DNA from: Betaproteobacteria bacterium
GTDB lineage: Bacteria; Pseudomonadota; Gammaproteobacteria; Burkholderiales; Burkholderiaceae_C
Direction of reading: 5' to 3'
Length of the DNA: 33,330 nucleotides
Assembly: GCA_016868205.1 (NCBI GenBank)
Contig: VGHR01000024.1
Location: 1-33,330, forward strand
This document shows positions 1-8,800 of the stretch, in pieces. A program made the position numbers and the translations under genes. The notes under the pieces were generated by a model. That model searched no databases. It had not been told where the DNA came from and was given only the letters and a program-made list of their open reading frames with translations. Within the stretch, counting starts at the first letter, position 1; each line of letters opens with the position of its first letter.

Positions 1-186
1 CGGATCGAGATCAGGCAAAGTCTGAAGCACACCCAATGCCAGCCCGACCAGATAGCCGCCCAGCAGATTGGCTGCAAGTGTCCCCCAGGGCAATATCGCC
101 CCCGGGCTTGACAGCCACAGGCCCAGTTGCCAGCGCGCCAACGCACCCAGGCTGGCACCGAGACAGATAGCGAGGGCCGATTGCAT
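1..186 (-). CDS. crcB: Fluoride ion channel CrcB, N-terminal part (cut by window edge)
   Basis: CrcB/Fluc proteins are small four-helix inner-membrane channels that export fluoride as dual-topology dimers. Sixty-two codons are visible, running from an ATG at 186 off the left edge of the window. The translation has the family's first hydrophobic helix with the G-x-x-G-A-x-x-R-W pattern, then the conserved GTLAANLLGGYLVG stretch of the second helix. This part is too short to appear as a long reading frame. No fluoride riboswitch is recognisable upstream; instead the upstream gap carries REP-like palindromes. A TAGAAT box 9 bases before the ATG could be a -10 element, but no good -35 is seen and there is no clear Shine-Dalgarno. 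The family assignment is firm; the C-terminal half is outside the window. Confidence 0.88.
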   Translation of the reverse strand, partial: MQSALAICLGASLGALARWQLGLWLSSPGAILPWGTLAANLLGGYLVGLALGVLQTLPDLDP

Positions 187-227
187 GGTCTGGTGATTCT
201 AGGGGGCGGACATCGTTCGATGCTCCA

Positions 228-298
228 TTGCGCCGAGGGCAGCGCCTCAATGTGCCTCGGTCGAGGTTGCGTGGGAGCCAGGCCCCCGCGGTCATCGA
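228..298. repeat. Pair of REP-like palindromes, crcB/racemase gap
   Basis: The gap between crcB and the racemase gene holds two GC-rich imperfect palindromes. The one at 228-245 (TTGCGCCGAGGGCAGCGC) matches 19622-19639 at 17 of 18 positions. The one at 269-298 starts GCGTGGGAGC and ends near GGTCATCG, the same frame as the copies at 9527-9555 and 19651-19680, but its stem is degenerate. The layout, two elements in a small intergenic gap, is that of REP/BIME elements mobilised by REP-associated transposases. The assignment rests on comparison within this window only. Confidence 0.5.
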
Positions 299-314
299 CT
301 GTTGGACCCCAAGC

Positions 315-989
315 TCAGAGCCTCATCGTCCGCACTTGTTTGATCAGCAGCGTTTCCAAGTCGTGAACCCTGCGGCCGGTGGCCTGCGCAACGGCTTCGC
401 GGTAGGGTGGCATGTTCGCGCACTCCAGCACGATTTCCTGAACCTGCGGGTGTTGCTCAAGCAGTTTCAACGAAGCGTTCACGACATCGCGCTGCGCTTG
501 CTCACGATCCATCTCCGTGTGGTCCTCCAGAATCACTCGGTGCATTTCACAACCGGGTTCAAGTCCGCTGATCGGGGTGTCCAGCGGCACATCGGCCCCG
601 TCGAGCACATCGGTGGTCAAACTGCTGGCATCGAAAGTCACGATACCGCTGGCCGGCAGCTGCCGGCACCACAGCAGGCTCGAGCTTAAGACCGGAACCG
701 ATACCGCTGCCTGCAAGACCGCCTGGTAGCGTGCCAGAAAACCGCAACTGGTGGTGATCAGCACCGCGCCGGCTTGTTCTAGGCTTTGGGCCGCATTGAC
801 AAAAGGTTGTAGAAGGCTTGGGTCAGCCTGGCGAACGACACGCTGCGCGCTGGCTTGGGGCACGCGCTCAAAACGCACGGCCAGCCCGGCTCGGGCGTAG
901 GTGAGCGCCTGCCCGATATCGCCGGGCAAGCGTGGGAAGCGGGTGTCGAGCAAGATGACGCCGACCAGCGGATGAGGGGATGGGGCCAT
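315..989 (-). CDS. Aspartate/glutamate racemase family protein
   Basis: Cofactor-independent racemases of this superfamily use two cysteines on opposite faces of the substrate; members include Asp/Glu racemase, hydantoin racemase and the AroM-like proteins. Both cysteine motifs are visible: TTSCGFL in the middle and ECANMPPY near the C-terminus. The protein is about 224 residues, normal for the family. ATG at 989 was chosen because homology-like sequence (PLVGVILLDT) begins just after it; ATG at 1001 and TTG at 1034 are alternatives, none with a clear Shine-Dalgarno. The gene is divergent from the FAD oxidoreductase at 1064, with about 75 bases between them. Beside a TRAP transporter and a hydantoinase-type fusion, a role in amino-acid or hydantoin racemisation is reasonable, but the substrate is not shown by the sequence. 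Confidence 0.75.
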   Translation of the reverse strand: MAPSPHPLVGVILLDTRFPRLPGDIGQALTYARAGLAVRFERVPQASAQRVVRQADPSLLQPFVNAAQSLEQAGAVLITTSCGFLARYQAVLQAAVSVPVLSSSLLWCRQLPASGIVTFDASSLTTDVLDGADVPLDTPISGLEPGCEMHRVILEDHTEMDREQAQRDVVNASLKLLEQHPQVQEIVLECANMPPYREAVAQATGRRVHDLETLLIKQVRTMRL

Positions 990-1063
990 GGTGCTTTGCA
1001 TGCTGACTATGATGATGACATGTTTGAAACACAAAGCGGCGGCCGGGGTCTGGCCAGCGTGTT

Positions 1064-2317
1064 ATGCGGGTAGCCGTCGTCGGGGCGGGCATGGTGGGAG
1101 TTTCCTGCGCCTGGGCCTTGCAGCGTCGGGGTCAGGAGGTTGTCTTGCTCGACCGGGGTGAGCCGGGTGCGAAAACCAGCCATGGCAACGCGGGGGTGCT
1201 TTCGCCCACCTCACTGCTGCCGCTGAACCACCCGGGTCTTTGGTCTCAACTGCCCGATTTATTACGCGGTCGCAGCCCCGGTTTTCGGTTGCGATCGGAG
1301 GGCTTGCGCCGGCGTTTGCCGGCGCTGCTCGGCTTCTTGGGGCAAGCCCGTCCTTCGGTGCTGGAGCCTACTGCGCAGGCATTGCACCAGCTCATCGGCT
1401 TGTCCCGCCCGCTGCATACGCAGTGGATGAAGGAGGCGGGTATTGCGCACCGCTGGCGCGATGCAGGCTGGCTTTTTCTCTATCGATCACCGGCTGCGTG
1501 GCAGGCGGCAGCCTGGGCGCGCGAGTGGTACCGGCGTTTTGAGCTGTCCTGTCAGCCGCTGGACGCCCAGGCGCTGCGCGAGCTCGAGCCTGATTTGCAG
1601 CGCGGGTTTACGCATGCCTTGTGGGTGCAAGGGGCGGCCTCGGTCGACGAGCCGGGGGCCGTGGTGCGCGACTTGGCTGCGCATCTGGTCGGTCAGGGCC
1701 TTCAGTTCGTTCGCGAGGAGGTGCGCCACTTGCAGCGGCTTGGTCAGGGCTGGCAGGTGCAGACTTCGGCCGGGCAGCGTCTTGAGGTGGATCAGGTGAT
1801 ACTGGCCTTGGGGCCGGACTCGCGGGATTTCTTGCAAGCGCAGTGGGGTTGGAGGCTGCCCATGCTTCACGAGCGGGGGTATCACCTGCATTACGCTTGG
1901 CAGGGCCGCGGTTTGCAGCGGCCCATCTACGACACCGCCGGTGCGTATGTGCTCTCCCCCATGACGCCCGGTATGCGGCTGAGCACCGGCGTGGAGTTGG
2001 CAGAGGCCACCGCCCCGCCACGAGAGGAGATGATGCAAGCCGCCGAGGCGGCAGCGCGGCAGGTTCTTCCTTTGGGCGATCGACTTCAGGCGCCGATGTG
2101 GCTGGGCAGTCGGCCCACCTTGCCCGACAGCCGCCCTATCCTTGATGCAGCGCCTGGTCAGCCCGGACTGTGGTTGGCCCTGGGTCATCAGCACATCGGT
2201 TTTTCAACTGGACCGGGCAGCGGGGAAGTGATGGCGGCGCTCGTCTTGGGCCAGGCGCCACCCATAAATCCCCGACCCTTCGCGGCCTTGCGTTGGGGCC
2301 GTCATTGGTTGCGCTGA
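1064..2317 (+). CDS. FAD-dependent oxidoreductase, D-amino acid dehydrogenase (DadA) type
   Basis: The 417-residue protein belongs to the DAO family (glycine/D-amino acid oxidases), which oxidise amines or D-amino acids to imino acids with FAD. The N-terminus is a textbook dinucleotide-binding motif, VVGAGMVGVSCAWAL, followed by the acidic LLDRGEPG end of strand 2 and the SHGNAG segment typical of DadA. The C-terminal GHQHIGFSTGPGSG contacts flavin in relatives. The length fits DadA (about 410-430). ATG at 1064 is the only start that keeps the full Rossmann strand. The gene is divergent from the racemase and convergent with dctM. Pairing with a racemase suggests catabolism of a D- or racemised amino acid, but the substrate is unknown and this need not be true dadA. 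Confidence 0.8.
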   Translation: MRVAVVGAGMVGVSCAWALQRRGQEVVLLDRGEPGAKTSHGNAGVLSPTSLLPLNHPGLWSQLPDLLRGRSPGFRLRSEGLRRRLPALLGFLGQARPSVLEPTAQALHQLIGLSRPLHTQWMKEAGIAHRWRDAGWLFLYRSPAAWQAAAWAREWYRRFELSCQPLDAQALRELEPDLQRGFTHALWVQGAASVDEPGAVVRDLAAHLVGQGLQFVREEVRHLQRLGQGWQVQTSAGQRLEVDQVILALGPDSRDFLQAQWGWRLPMLHERGYHLHYAWQGRGLQRPIYDTAGAYVLSPMTPGMRLSTGVELAEATAPPREEMMQAAEAAARQVLPLGDRLQAPMWLGSRPTLPDSRPILDAAPGQPGLWLALGHQHIGFSTGPGSGEVMAALVLGQAPPINPRPFAALRWGRHWLR

Positions 2318-2320
2318 CGA

Positions 2321-2340
2321 CGCAGGCCGGATAGGCTGCG
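2321..2340. terminator. Candidate bidirectional hairpin between convergent genes
   Basis: The 33-base gap between the oxidoreductase stop and the dctM stop contains CGCAGGCC...GGCTGCG, a GC-rich stem with one bulged base. There is no T-run on either strand, so intrinsic termination is only a suggestion from the convergent position. Confidence 0.3.
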
Positions 2341-2350
2341 CCAGGTGGCC

Positions 2351-3649
2351 CTACATCATCTGCTTGGGCAGCCAGGTCACAATTTGCGGAAACGCATAAA
2401 TCAGTGCAACGCCGACGACCATCATCAAGAACATCGGCAGCGTGACCTTGGCAATCCAGGGCAACTGACGGCCGGTCATTCCCTGTAGCACGAAGAGGTT
2501 AAAGCCCACCGGCGGGGTGATTTGCGCCATTTCCACCACCAGCACAAGGAAGATGCCAAACCAGATCAGGTCGATGCCAGCGGCCTGTATCGTGGGCAGC
2601 AGCACACCCATGGTCAGCACCACCATGGAAATGCCGTCCAGGAAGCAGCCGAGGATGATGTAGAAGATGGCGAGCACCAAAATCAGCTGACCCGGGCTCA
2701 AGCCCAGCGAGCCTATCCATTCGGCCAGATGACGCGGCAGCCCGATGTAGCCCATCGACAGGGTCAGAAAGGCTGCACCGGCCAGGATGAGCGCGATCAT
2801 GCAGTACAGCCGGGTGGCCCCCATCAGTGAGTCGCGAAAGCTTTGCCAGTTGAGCGAGCCTTGCAGCGCCGAAAGAGCGAGCGAACCTACAACGCCCACC
2901 GCGGCAGCCTCGGTGGCAGTGGCAAGGCCGCTATAGATCGATCCGAGCACCGCGATGATGAGCAACACCACAGGGATGAGGTGCCTGGAGGCCACGAGCT
3001 TTTCCAGCAGGCTCGGCCGCGCATCATCGCGCGGGATGGCTCCCGGATTGAGCAGCGACCAGCCGATGATGTAGCTCGAGAACAGGAAGGCCAGCATCAG
3101 CCCCGGCAGCACGCCCGCAATGAACAGGCGGGCAATCGACACTTCGGCCGTGACGCCGTAGACGATCATGATGATGGACGGCGGGATGAGCAGGCCCAGG
3201 GTGCTCGCGCCGGCCAGGGAGCCCACCACCAGGTGCTCCGGGTAGCCGCGACGGGCCAACTCGGGCAAGGTCATCTTCCCGATGGTGGCGCAGGTGGCCG
3301 CACTCGATCCCGAGACGGCGGCAAAGATGGTCGAACCCACCACATTCGTATGCAGCAGCCGACCGGGCAGCGCATGCATCCAAGGGGCCAGACCCTTGAA
3401 CATATCGCTGCTCAAGCGGGTTCGAAACAGAATTTCGCCCATCCAGATGAACAGGGGCAAGGCGGTCAGCGTCCAGCTTGAGGATGAGCCCCAGATGGTC
3501 ACTGCCATCGCATCACCGGCCGGACGGGTGGAGAACAACTCCATGCCGATCCAGGCCACGCCTGAGAGTGTCAGGCCGATCCATACCCCGCTGCCCAGGA
3601 TTAAGAACAGCGAGAGCACCAGCAAGCCGGTGATAGCCAGATCACTCAT
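2351..3649 (-). CDS. dctM: TRAP transporter large permease subunit DctM
   Basis: DctM forms the transport channel of tripartite ATP-independent periplasmic transporters, which take up organic acids and related solutes using the sodium gradient. The 432-residue protein is hydrophobic almost throughout, with about 12 membrane segments, and has family motifs such as the SGSSAATCATIGKMTLPEL loop and LGLLIPPSI. The C-terminal EMAQITPPVGFNLFVLQG segment is characteristic. ATG at 3649 overlaps the end of dctQ by 8 bases, which indicates co-translation. Gene order is dctP-dctQ-dctM on the minus strand. The substrate cannot be read from this subunit. Confidence 0.93.
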   Translation of the reverse strand: MSDLAITGLLVLSLFLILGSGVWIGLTLSGVAWIGMELFSTRPAGDAMAVTIWGSSSSWTLTALPLFIWMGEILFRTRLSSDMFKGLAPWMHALPGRLLHTNVVGSTIFAAVSGSSAATCATIGKMTLPELARRGYPEHLVVGSLAGASTLGLLIPPSIIMIVYGVTAEVSIARLFIAGVLPGLMLAFLFSSYIIGWSLLNPGAIPRDDARPSLLEKLVASRHLIPVVLLIIAVLGSIYSGLATATEAAAVGVVGSLALSALQGSLNWQSFRDSLMGATRLYCMIALILAGAAFLTLSMGYIGLPRHLAEWIGSLGLSPGQLILVLAIFYIILGCFLDGISMVVLTMGVLLPTIQAAGIDLIWFGIFLVLVVEMAQITPPVGFNLFVLQGMTGRQLPWIAKVTLPMFLMMVVGVALIYAFPQIVTWLPKQMM

Positions 3650-4151
3650 TGCGCAGGGCCTCTCCGCCCGACTCGGTGCGACGCAAGCCGCGCCCTTGCA
3701 GAATCCACTCGTCCAGGCAGGCGATGGTCAGAACCACCGCGCCGATGGCCATGCTCAGCTGCGGCAGCCACAAGGGCGTGGCATCAGTGGAAGTCGAGAT
3801 GTCGTTAAAGACATGCGACTGCCAGGCCAGCTTGACGCTGTAAACCGCAAACAGCAGGCTCAGCAGCGTGCTGGCACCCAGAGCCCACAATTCCATGCCA
3901 TGCTTGGCCCTGCCGCTGAGGTGATGCAGCAGCAGGGTGACGCGAATATGCTCACCGCGCTTGAGCGTGTGTGCCAGAGCCAGAAAGCCACAGCCGGCCA
4001 TCAGATAGCCGGCGTAGGCATCGGTGCCTGGCACATGAAAGCCCAGCTGCCGTCCCAGGATTGACAACAGCACCATGATCAGCAGCCCGATCATGAAAAC
4101 GGCTGCCACCGCAGCCGCTGCGCCATAAAGCCCGTCGAGCAGCTTGCGCAT
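3642..4151 (-). CDS. dctQ: TRAP transporter small permease subunit DctQ
   Basis: DctQ is the small four-helix membrane subunit that pairs with DctM. The protein is 169 residues from ATG at 4151 (an adjacent TTG at 4154 is a less likely start). It shows four hydrophobic stretches and the family-type segment GRQLGFHVPGTDAYAGYLM between helices 1 and 2, followed by AHTLKRGEHIRVTLL, which fits the conserved DctQ pattern of a basic RxGxHIRV element. It begins 10 bases after dctP and ends inside dctM, so the three form one operon. Confidence 0.9.
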   Translation of the reverse strand: MRKLLDGLYGAAAAVAAVFMIGLLIMVLLSILGRQLGFHVPGTDAYAGYLMAGCGFLALAHTLKRGEHIRVTLLLHHLSGRAKHGMELWALGASTLLSLLFAVYSVKLAWQSHVFNDISTSTDATPLWLPQLSMAIGAVVLTIACLDEWILQGRGLRRTESGGEALRNE

Positions 4152-4161
4152 CAAGGGCTTA

Positions 4162-5130
4162 TCAGCGGCGGAAGGCGTTGATCAGTTGCTGACCTTCGGC
4201 CCCGGATTTGCCGGTCCACTCGTTGAGCAGGGTCTCGCCGACTTTCTTCATGTCGGTGGTCAGTTGTGCGGGAGGCGGCAGGATCTGCATGCCACCGGCG
4301 CGCAGGATATCGAGCGACGCTCCGTTGGCCTTCTTGCTCTCGGCCAGGCCGCGCACCTCTGCATCGGCAGCCGCTTTCATGACCGCATCTTGCGTGGCTT
4401 TGTCCAGGGCGTTGAAGGCGGCGCGGTTGACGATCACCAGATTCTTGGGCAACCAAGCCTGGGTGTCGTACCAGAATTTGACATGCTCGTGGAGCTTGGC
4501 ATCGGCGCCAGTGGAGCCGCTGGACATCATGCTCTCGGTGACCCCGGTCGCAAAGGCCTGACTGACCTCCGCGGCTTGGACCGTTACCGGTTGCGCCCCC
4601 ACCAGCTCAGCGATACGGGCGGTGGCCGGGCTGTAGGCGCGCCACTTGATGCCTTTGAGGTCGGCGGCCGAATTGAGGGGCTTCTTGCTGTAAATGCCTT
4701 GCGGTGGCCAGGGCACAGCATATAGGGCCATCATGCCCTGCTCGGCCAGCTTTTTCTCGACCAGGGGTTTCTGAACGCGCCAGAGTTTCATCGCGTCGTC
4801 ATAGCTGGTGGCCAGAAAAGGAATGCCATCGGTGCCCCAGACCTGCCACTCATTCTGAAAGTTGACCATCAGAATTTCGCCGATCTGGGCCTGGCCGCCT
4901 TGCACGGCACGCTTGATCTCAGGGGCCTTGAACAAGGAGGCATTGGGGTGCACGGTGATCTTGAGCTTGCCGCCGGAGGCTTTGTCGACATCAGCGGCGA
5001 ACTGGCTCAGGTTGACCGTGTGGAAGTTGGTCGCCGGATAGGCGGCGGGCAAGTCCCACTTGGTCTGGGCGCTTGCGGTGCCGGCCAGGGCCAGGGTGGC
5101 CAGGGCGATGGGGAAGAAGCGTCTTTTCAT
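4162..5130 (-). CDS. dctP: TRAP transporter periplasmic substrate-binding protein DctP
   Basis: DctP captures the substrate in the periplasm and delivers it to DctQM. The protein is 322 residues, with a signal peptide at 1-21 (basic MKRR, hydrophobic core, cleavage after TASA). The mature part has family features: the early SGGKLKI segment, the QIGEI stretch, the central LKGIKWRAYSP segment where DctP proteins place their carboxylate-binding arginine, and the alpha-helical C-terminus. ATG at 5130 was chosen because it opens the signal peptide and has AGAGGAG just upstream; the frame is open further upstream only by chance. It is the first gene of dctPQM and faces the regulator at 5289 across a strong palindrome. 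The ligand is unknown; by context it may be the substrate of the HyuAB fusion. Confidence 0.93.
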   Translation of the reverse strand: MKRRFFPIALATLALAGTASAQTKWDLPAAYPATNFHTVNLSQFAADVDKASGGKLKITVHPNASLFKAPEIKRAVQGGQAQIGEILMVNFQNEWQVWGTDGIPFLATSYDDAMKLWRVQKPLVEKKLAEQGMMALYAVPWPPQGIYSKKPLNSAADLKGIKWRAYSPATARIAELVGAQPVTVQAAEVSQAFATGVTESMMSSGSTGADAKLHEHVKFWYDTQAWLPKNLVIVNRAAFNALDKATQDAVMKAAADAEVRGLAESKKANGASLDILRAGGMQILPPPAQLTTDMKKVGETLLNEWTGKSGAEGQQLINAFRR

Positions 5131-5172
5131 GGGGAAACTCCTCTGGAGGTGGTTGGACAGGGCGGGACAGCG

Positions 5173-5185
5173 ATCGACAAAATTA
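5173..5185 (+). promoter_or_regulatory. Second operator-like half-site in dctP leader
   Basis: ATCGACAAAATTA here repeats one arm of the perfect palindrome at 5238-5271 (ATCGACAAATTA) with one inserted A. It lies 68 bases away, in the dctP leader just ahead of the dctP Shine-Dalgarno. This is consistent with a secondary binding site for the same regulator, possibly through looping. Confidence 0.4.
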
Positions 5186-5237
5186 GGAGGTCCCACTGTA
5201 GGCCCGAAGCGATCCGCGGGGATCCGTATTTTCCCTA

Positions 5238-5271
5238 AACATCGACAAATTATTGGTAATTTGTCGATGTT
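5238..5271. promoter_or_regulatory. Perfect 15-4-15 palindrome, candidate operator
   Basis: The arms AACATCGACAAATTA and TAATTTGTCGATGTT are exact reverse complements around TTGG. The element sits in the gap between dctP (minus) and the MarR-like regulator (plus), where a locally encoded dimeric regulator would be expected to control both operons. It overlaps the proposed promoter of the regulator gene, which suggests autorepression. As RNA it could also fold, but it is not followed by a T-run in a position that would end either gene. Confidence 0.7.
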
Positions 5272-5282
5272 GTGGCTAGACT
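5253..5282 (+). promoter_or_regulatory. Possible promoter of regulator-hyuAB operon
   Basis: TTGGTA (5253-5258) and TAGACT (5277-5282) are separated by 18 bases and overlap the right arm of the palindrome. Transcription would start close to 5289, near the proposed GTG start codon, so a very short leader or leaderless message is possible. This is a match by eye only. Confidence 0.3.
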
Positions 5283-5288
5283 GCGTGG

Positions 5289-5843
5289 GTGTCCACCCGT
5301 TCTGCGCCCACCTCTCGCAAAGTGTCGGCTGACAAGCCTCTGGCCAAGCCTATCGTCTCGTCGGCCCATCTGGTTTCACCCGATAGCGCGCAGATGAGCG
5401 AGTTTGAATTCGGTCTCATCGTCGCTGGCAACGCTTTTCACCGCTGGGTCATTCATTGCATGTCGGCGGCGGGCCTCAAGGATCTGACGCCGCTGGATGT
5501 CCTGGTGCTGCACCATGTGACCCACCGGGCGCGGGACAAGCGGCTGGCCGACATCTGCTTCATCATGAACATCGAAGACACGCATCTGGTCAACTACGCC
5601 CTCAAAAAGCTGCTCGGCCTGGGCGTGGTGGCCTCGCGCAAGCACGGCAAGGAGGTCACCTATGCCGCCACCGAAGCTGGACGGCAGTATGTCGAGCGCT
5701 ACCGCGATATCCGCGAGACCTGCCTGATTGCAGCTCTCAAGGCTGACGAAGGCCTAAACCGCGATATCGGCGAGCTCGCACGCCTGCTGCGCGTGCTCTC
5801 GGGCATGTACGACCAAGCCGCCCGGGCGGCCGCTTCCCTCTGA
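5289..5843 (+). CDS. MarR-like winged-helix transcriptional regulator
   Basis: The protein is 184 residues from GTG at 5289. A central winged-helix region (about 60-140) reads like the MarR-type HTH proteins often found beside hydantoinase/TRAP loci: LTPLDVLVLHHVTHR, then LADICFIMNIEDTHLVNYALKKL as the recognition-helix area, then KHGKEV, a likely wing. The first 35 residues are Ser/Ala/Lys-rich and probably flexible; ATG at 5394 (MSEFEF) is an alternative start, but neither has a clear Shine-Dalgarno. It is followed after 9 bases by the HyuAB fusion and is divergent from dctPQM across a perfect palindrome, so it probably controls both units. The ligand is unknown. Confidence 0.78.
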   Translation: MSTRSAPTSRKVSADKPLAKPIVSSAHLVSPDSAQMSEFEFGLIVAGNAFHRWVIHCMSAAGLKDLTPLDVLVLHHVTHRARDKRLADICFIMNIEDTHLVNYALKKLLGLGVVASRKHGKEVTYAATEAGRQYVERYRDIRETCLIAALKADEGLNRDIGELARLLRVLSGMYDQAARAAASL

Positions 5844-5852
5844 GGATCTCTT

Positions 5853-8800
5853 ATGAACGCAGGCAGCCATCAGGGGCGTTGGCAGTTCTGGATTGACCGG
5901 GGCGGTACATTCACCGACATCGTCGGGCGCCGACCGGATGGCCGGCTGGTGACGCACAAGCTACTTTCCGACAACCCTGAGCAGTATGCTGACGCCGCGG
6001 TAGCCGGTATTCGGTATCTCCTGGGCTTGCAAGCCGGTCAGTCCATCACTGCAGAGCAGGTCGACTGCGTGAAGATGGGCACTACAGTGGCCACCAATGC
6101 TTTGCTCGAGCGCAAGGGCGAGCCGACGCTGCTGGTAACCACGGCGGGCTTTCGTGACGCGCTGCGCATTGCCTACCAAAATCGGCCACGCCTTTTTGAT
6201 CGCCATATTGTTTTGCCCGAATTGCTCTACGCACAGGTGATCGAAGCCCGGGAGCGGGTGGGGGCGCAGGGTGAGCTCATCGAGGCGCTGCATGCGGTCG
6301 ATCTGAAGCTGCAACTGCAAAGCGCTTACCAGGCCGGGCTGCGCAGTGTGGCGATTGTTTTTTTACACGGCTATCGCTATAACGAGCATGAGAAAGTGGC
6401 TGCGCAACTGGCGCGCGAGACGGGCTTTACCCAGGTCAGCACCAGCCACCAGACCAGCCCTCTGATGAAGTTTGTCAGCCGCGGCGACACGACCGTGGTC
6501 GATGCCTATCTTTCGCCAATTCTGCGGCGCTATGTCGATCGTGTTGCCTCCGAGATGCCGGGGGTGCGCCTGTATTTCATGCAGTCATCAGGCGGCCTGG
6601 CCGATGCCCAGGCCTTTCAGGGCAAGGACGCGATTCTGTCGGGGCCGGCGGGCGGTATTGTGGGCATGGCGCGCACTGCACAGTTGGCCGGTTGCGAGCG
6701 CGTCATCGGCTTTGACATGGGCGGAACATCCACCGATGTGTCGCATTTCGCTGGTGAATTTGAGCGTGAATTCGAGACACAGGTGGCCGGTGTGCGCGTG
6801 CGCGCGCCGATGATGAGTATCCACACCGTGGCCGCCGGTGGCGGTTCCATCCTGATTTTTGATGGCTCACGCTTTCGCGTGGGGCCGCAAAGCGCCGGAG
6901 CCAATCCGGGGCCCGCCAGCTATCGCCGGGGCGGTCCTCTAGCGGTCACGGACGCCAACCTGATGCTCGGCAAAATCCAGCCGTCCTGGTTTCCCAAGGT
7001 GTTTGGTCCTTCAGGGGAGCAAGCGCTGGGGCTCGAGCCCGTGCAGGAGCAGTTTGCCGATTTGGCTCGGCGCAGCGGCCGAAGCGCCGAGGAAGTGGCC
7101 GAGGGCTTTATTCGCATCGCGGTGGAGCAGATGGCCAATGCGATCAAAAAAATCTCGGTGGCCCGCGGCTATGACGTGACCCGCTACACCCTGCAGTGTT
7201 TCGGAGGCGCCGGCGGCCAGCACGCCTGCTTGGTGGCCGATGCGCTGGGCATGACCCGCGTCCTGGTGCATCCGCTGGCCGGTGTGCTGTCGGCTTACGG
7301 TATGGGGCTGGCCGATCAGAACCTGATTCGCGAGCAATCGGTGGAGTGCCCACTCGATGAGTCGGGCCTGAACCTGCTTGCCCAGCAACTCGACCGTCTG
7401 GCCGACGAAGCGGCTCAAGCCCTGAGCGGGCAGACCGGCTCCGCTCAGGCGCAGGTTCGACGCCGCGTGCATCTGCGTTACGAGGGCACCGACACTGCGC
7501 TGGTGGTGCCCTTCGGCGCAAGGGCTGCGATCGAGTCGGCCTTCGAGTCGGCTTATCGCCAGCGCTTTGCTTTTCTCATGCAACGCAAGCGTCTCATTGT
7601 GGAGGCGGTTTCGGTGGAGGCGGTCGTGTCGGGGCAGGCCCCGGGTGAGGTCAGCCATGCCTTGCAGGCAGCGGGTCCTGCACCGGTGCGCGAGCGGGTT
7701 CGAATGTACAGCGCGGCGCAGTGGCACGAGGCGGCTCTGGTCGTTCGCGAGGATTTGCGACCGGGCGATTGTGTGCCGGGGCCGGCCATCATCGCCGAGC
7801 GCAATGCCACCACCGTGGTCGAGCCGCAGTGGCAGGCCCGGGTGACCAAGCTAGATCATCTTCTGCTCGAGCGTACCGTGCCTCGGGCGCAGCGCCACGC
7901 GGTGGGCACCCAGGTCGACCCGGTGCTGCTGGAAGTGTTCAATAACCTGTTCATGAACATTGCCGAGCAGATGGGGCTGCAACTGCAAAACACCGCCTAC
8001 TCGGTCAACATCAAGGAGCGGCTCGATTTTTCCTGCGCTCTTTTCAACCAGCAGGGGCACTTGATTGCCAATGCGCCGCACATGCCAGTCCATCTGGGCT
8101 CGATGGGTGAGAGCATACAAACGGTGATGGGGGAAAACCGTGGGCGTATGCAGCCCGGTGATGTGTATGTCCTCAACGACCCCTACCACGGGGGCACTCA
8201 CTTGCCCGATGTGACCGTGATCACTCCGGTCTTTCTGGAGGGCCGTGTCGAGCCGGTGTTTTATGTCGGCTCGCGCGGCCACCACGCCGATGTGGGGGGG
8301 CTTACGCCCGGGTCCATGCCGCCCTTTTCGACCTGCATCGAGGAGGAGGGCGTTCAGATCCGAAATTTCAAGCTGGTCGAGGCCGGCCGACTTCGCGAGG
8401 CCGAGATGATTACCTTGCTCAAAAGCGGCGCTTACCCCAGCCGCAACCCGCAGCAAAATCTGGCCGACCTGAAAGCCCAGATCGCCGCCAACGAAAAGGG
8501 CGTGCAGGAGTTGCGCCGCATGGTCACCGAATTTGGCCTTGAGGTGGTGCAGGCCTATATGCGGCATGTACAGGACAACGCTGAAGAGTCGGTTCGGCGC
8601 GTTATCACCCGACTGCGTGATGGCCGCTTTACGCTGCCTTTGGACAACGGGGCGCAAATTCAGGTGGCGGTGCGGGTGGACAGTCATTCGCGCAGTGCAG
8701 AGATCGATTTTTCTGGCACCAGCCCCCAACTGAGCAACAATTTCAATGCGCCGCGGGCCGTGTGCATGGCGGCCGTGCTTTATGTTTTTCGCACGCTGGT

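Noticed and set aside
187..270. A fluoride riboswitch was looked for upstream of crcB
   Set aside because: The characteristic conserved core and pseudoknot bases are not visible; the gap is filled by REP-like palindromes.
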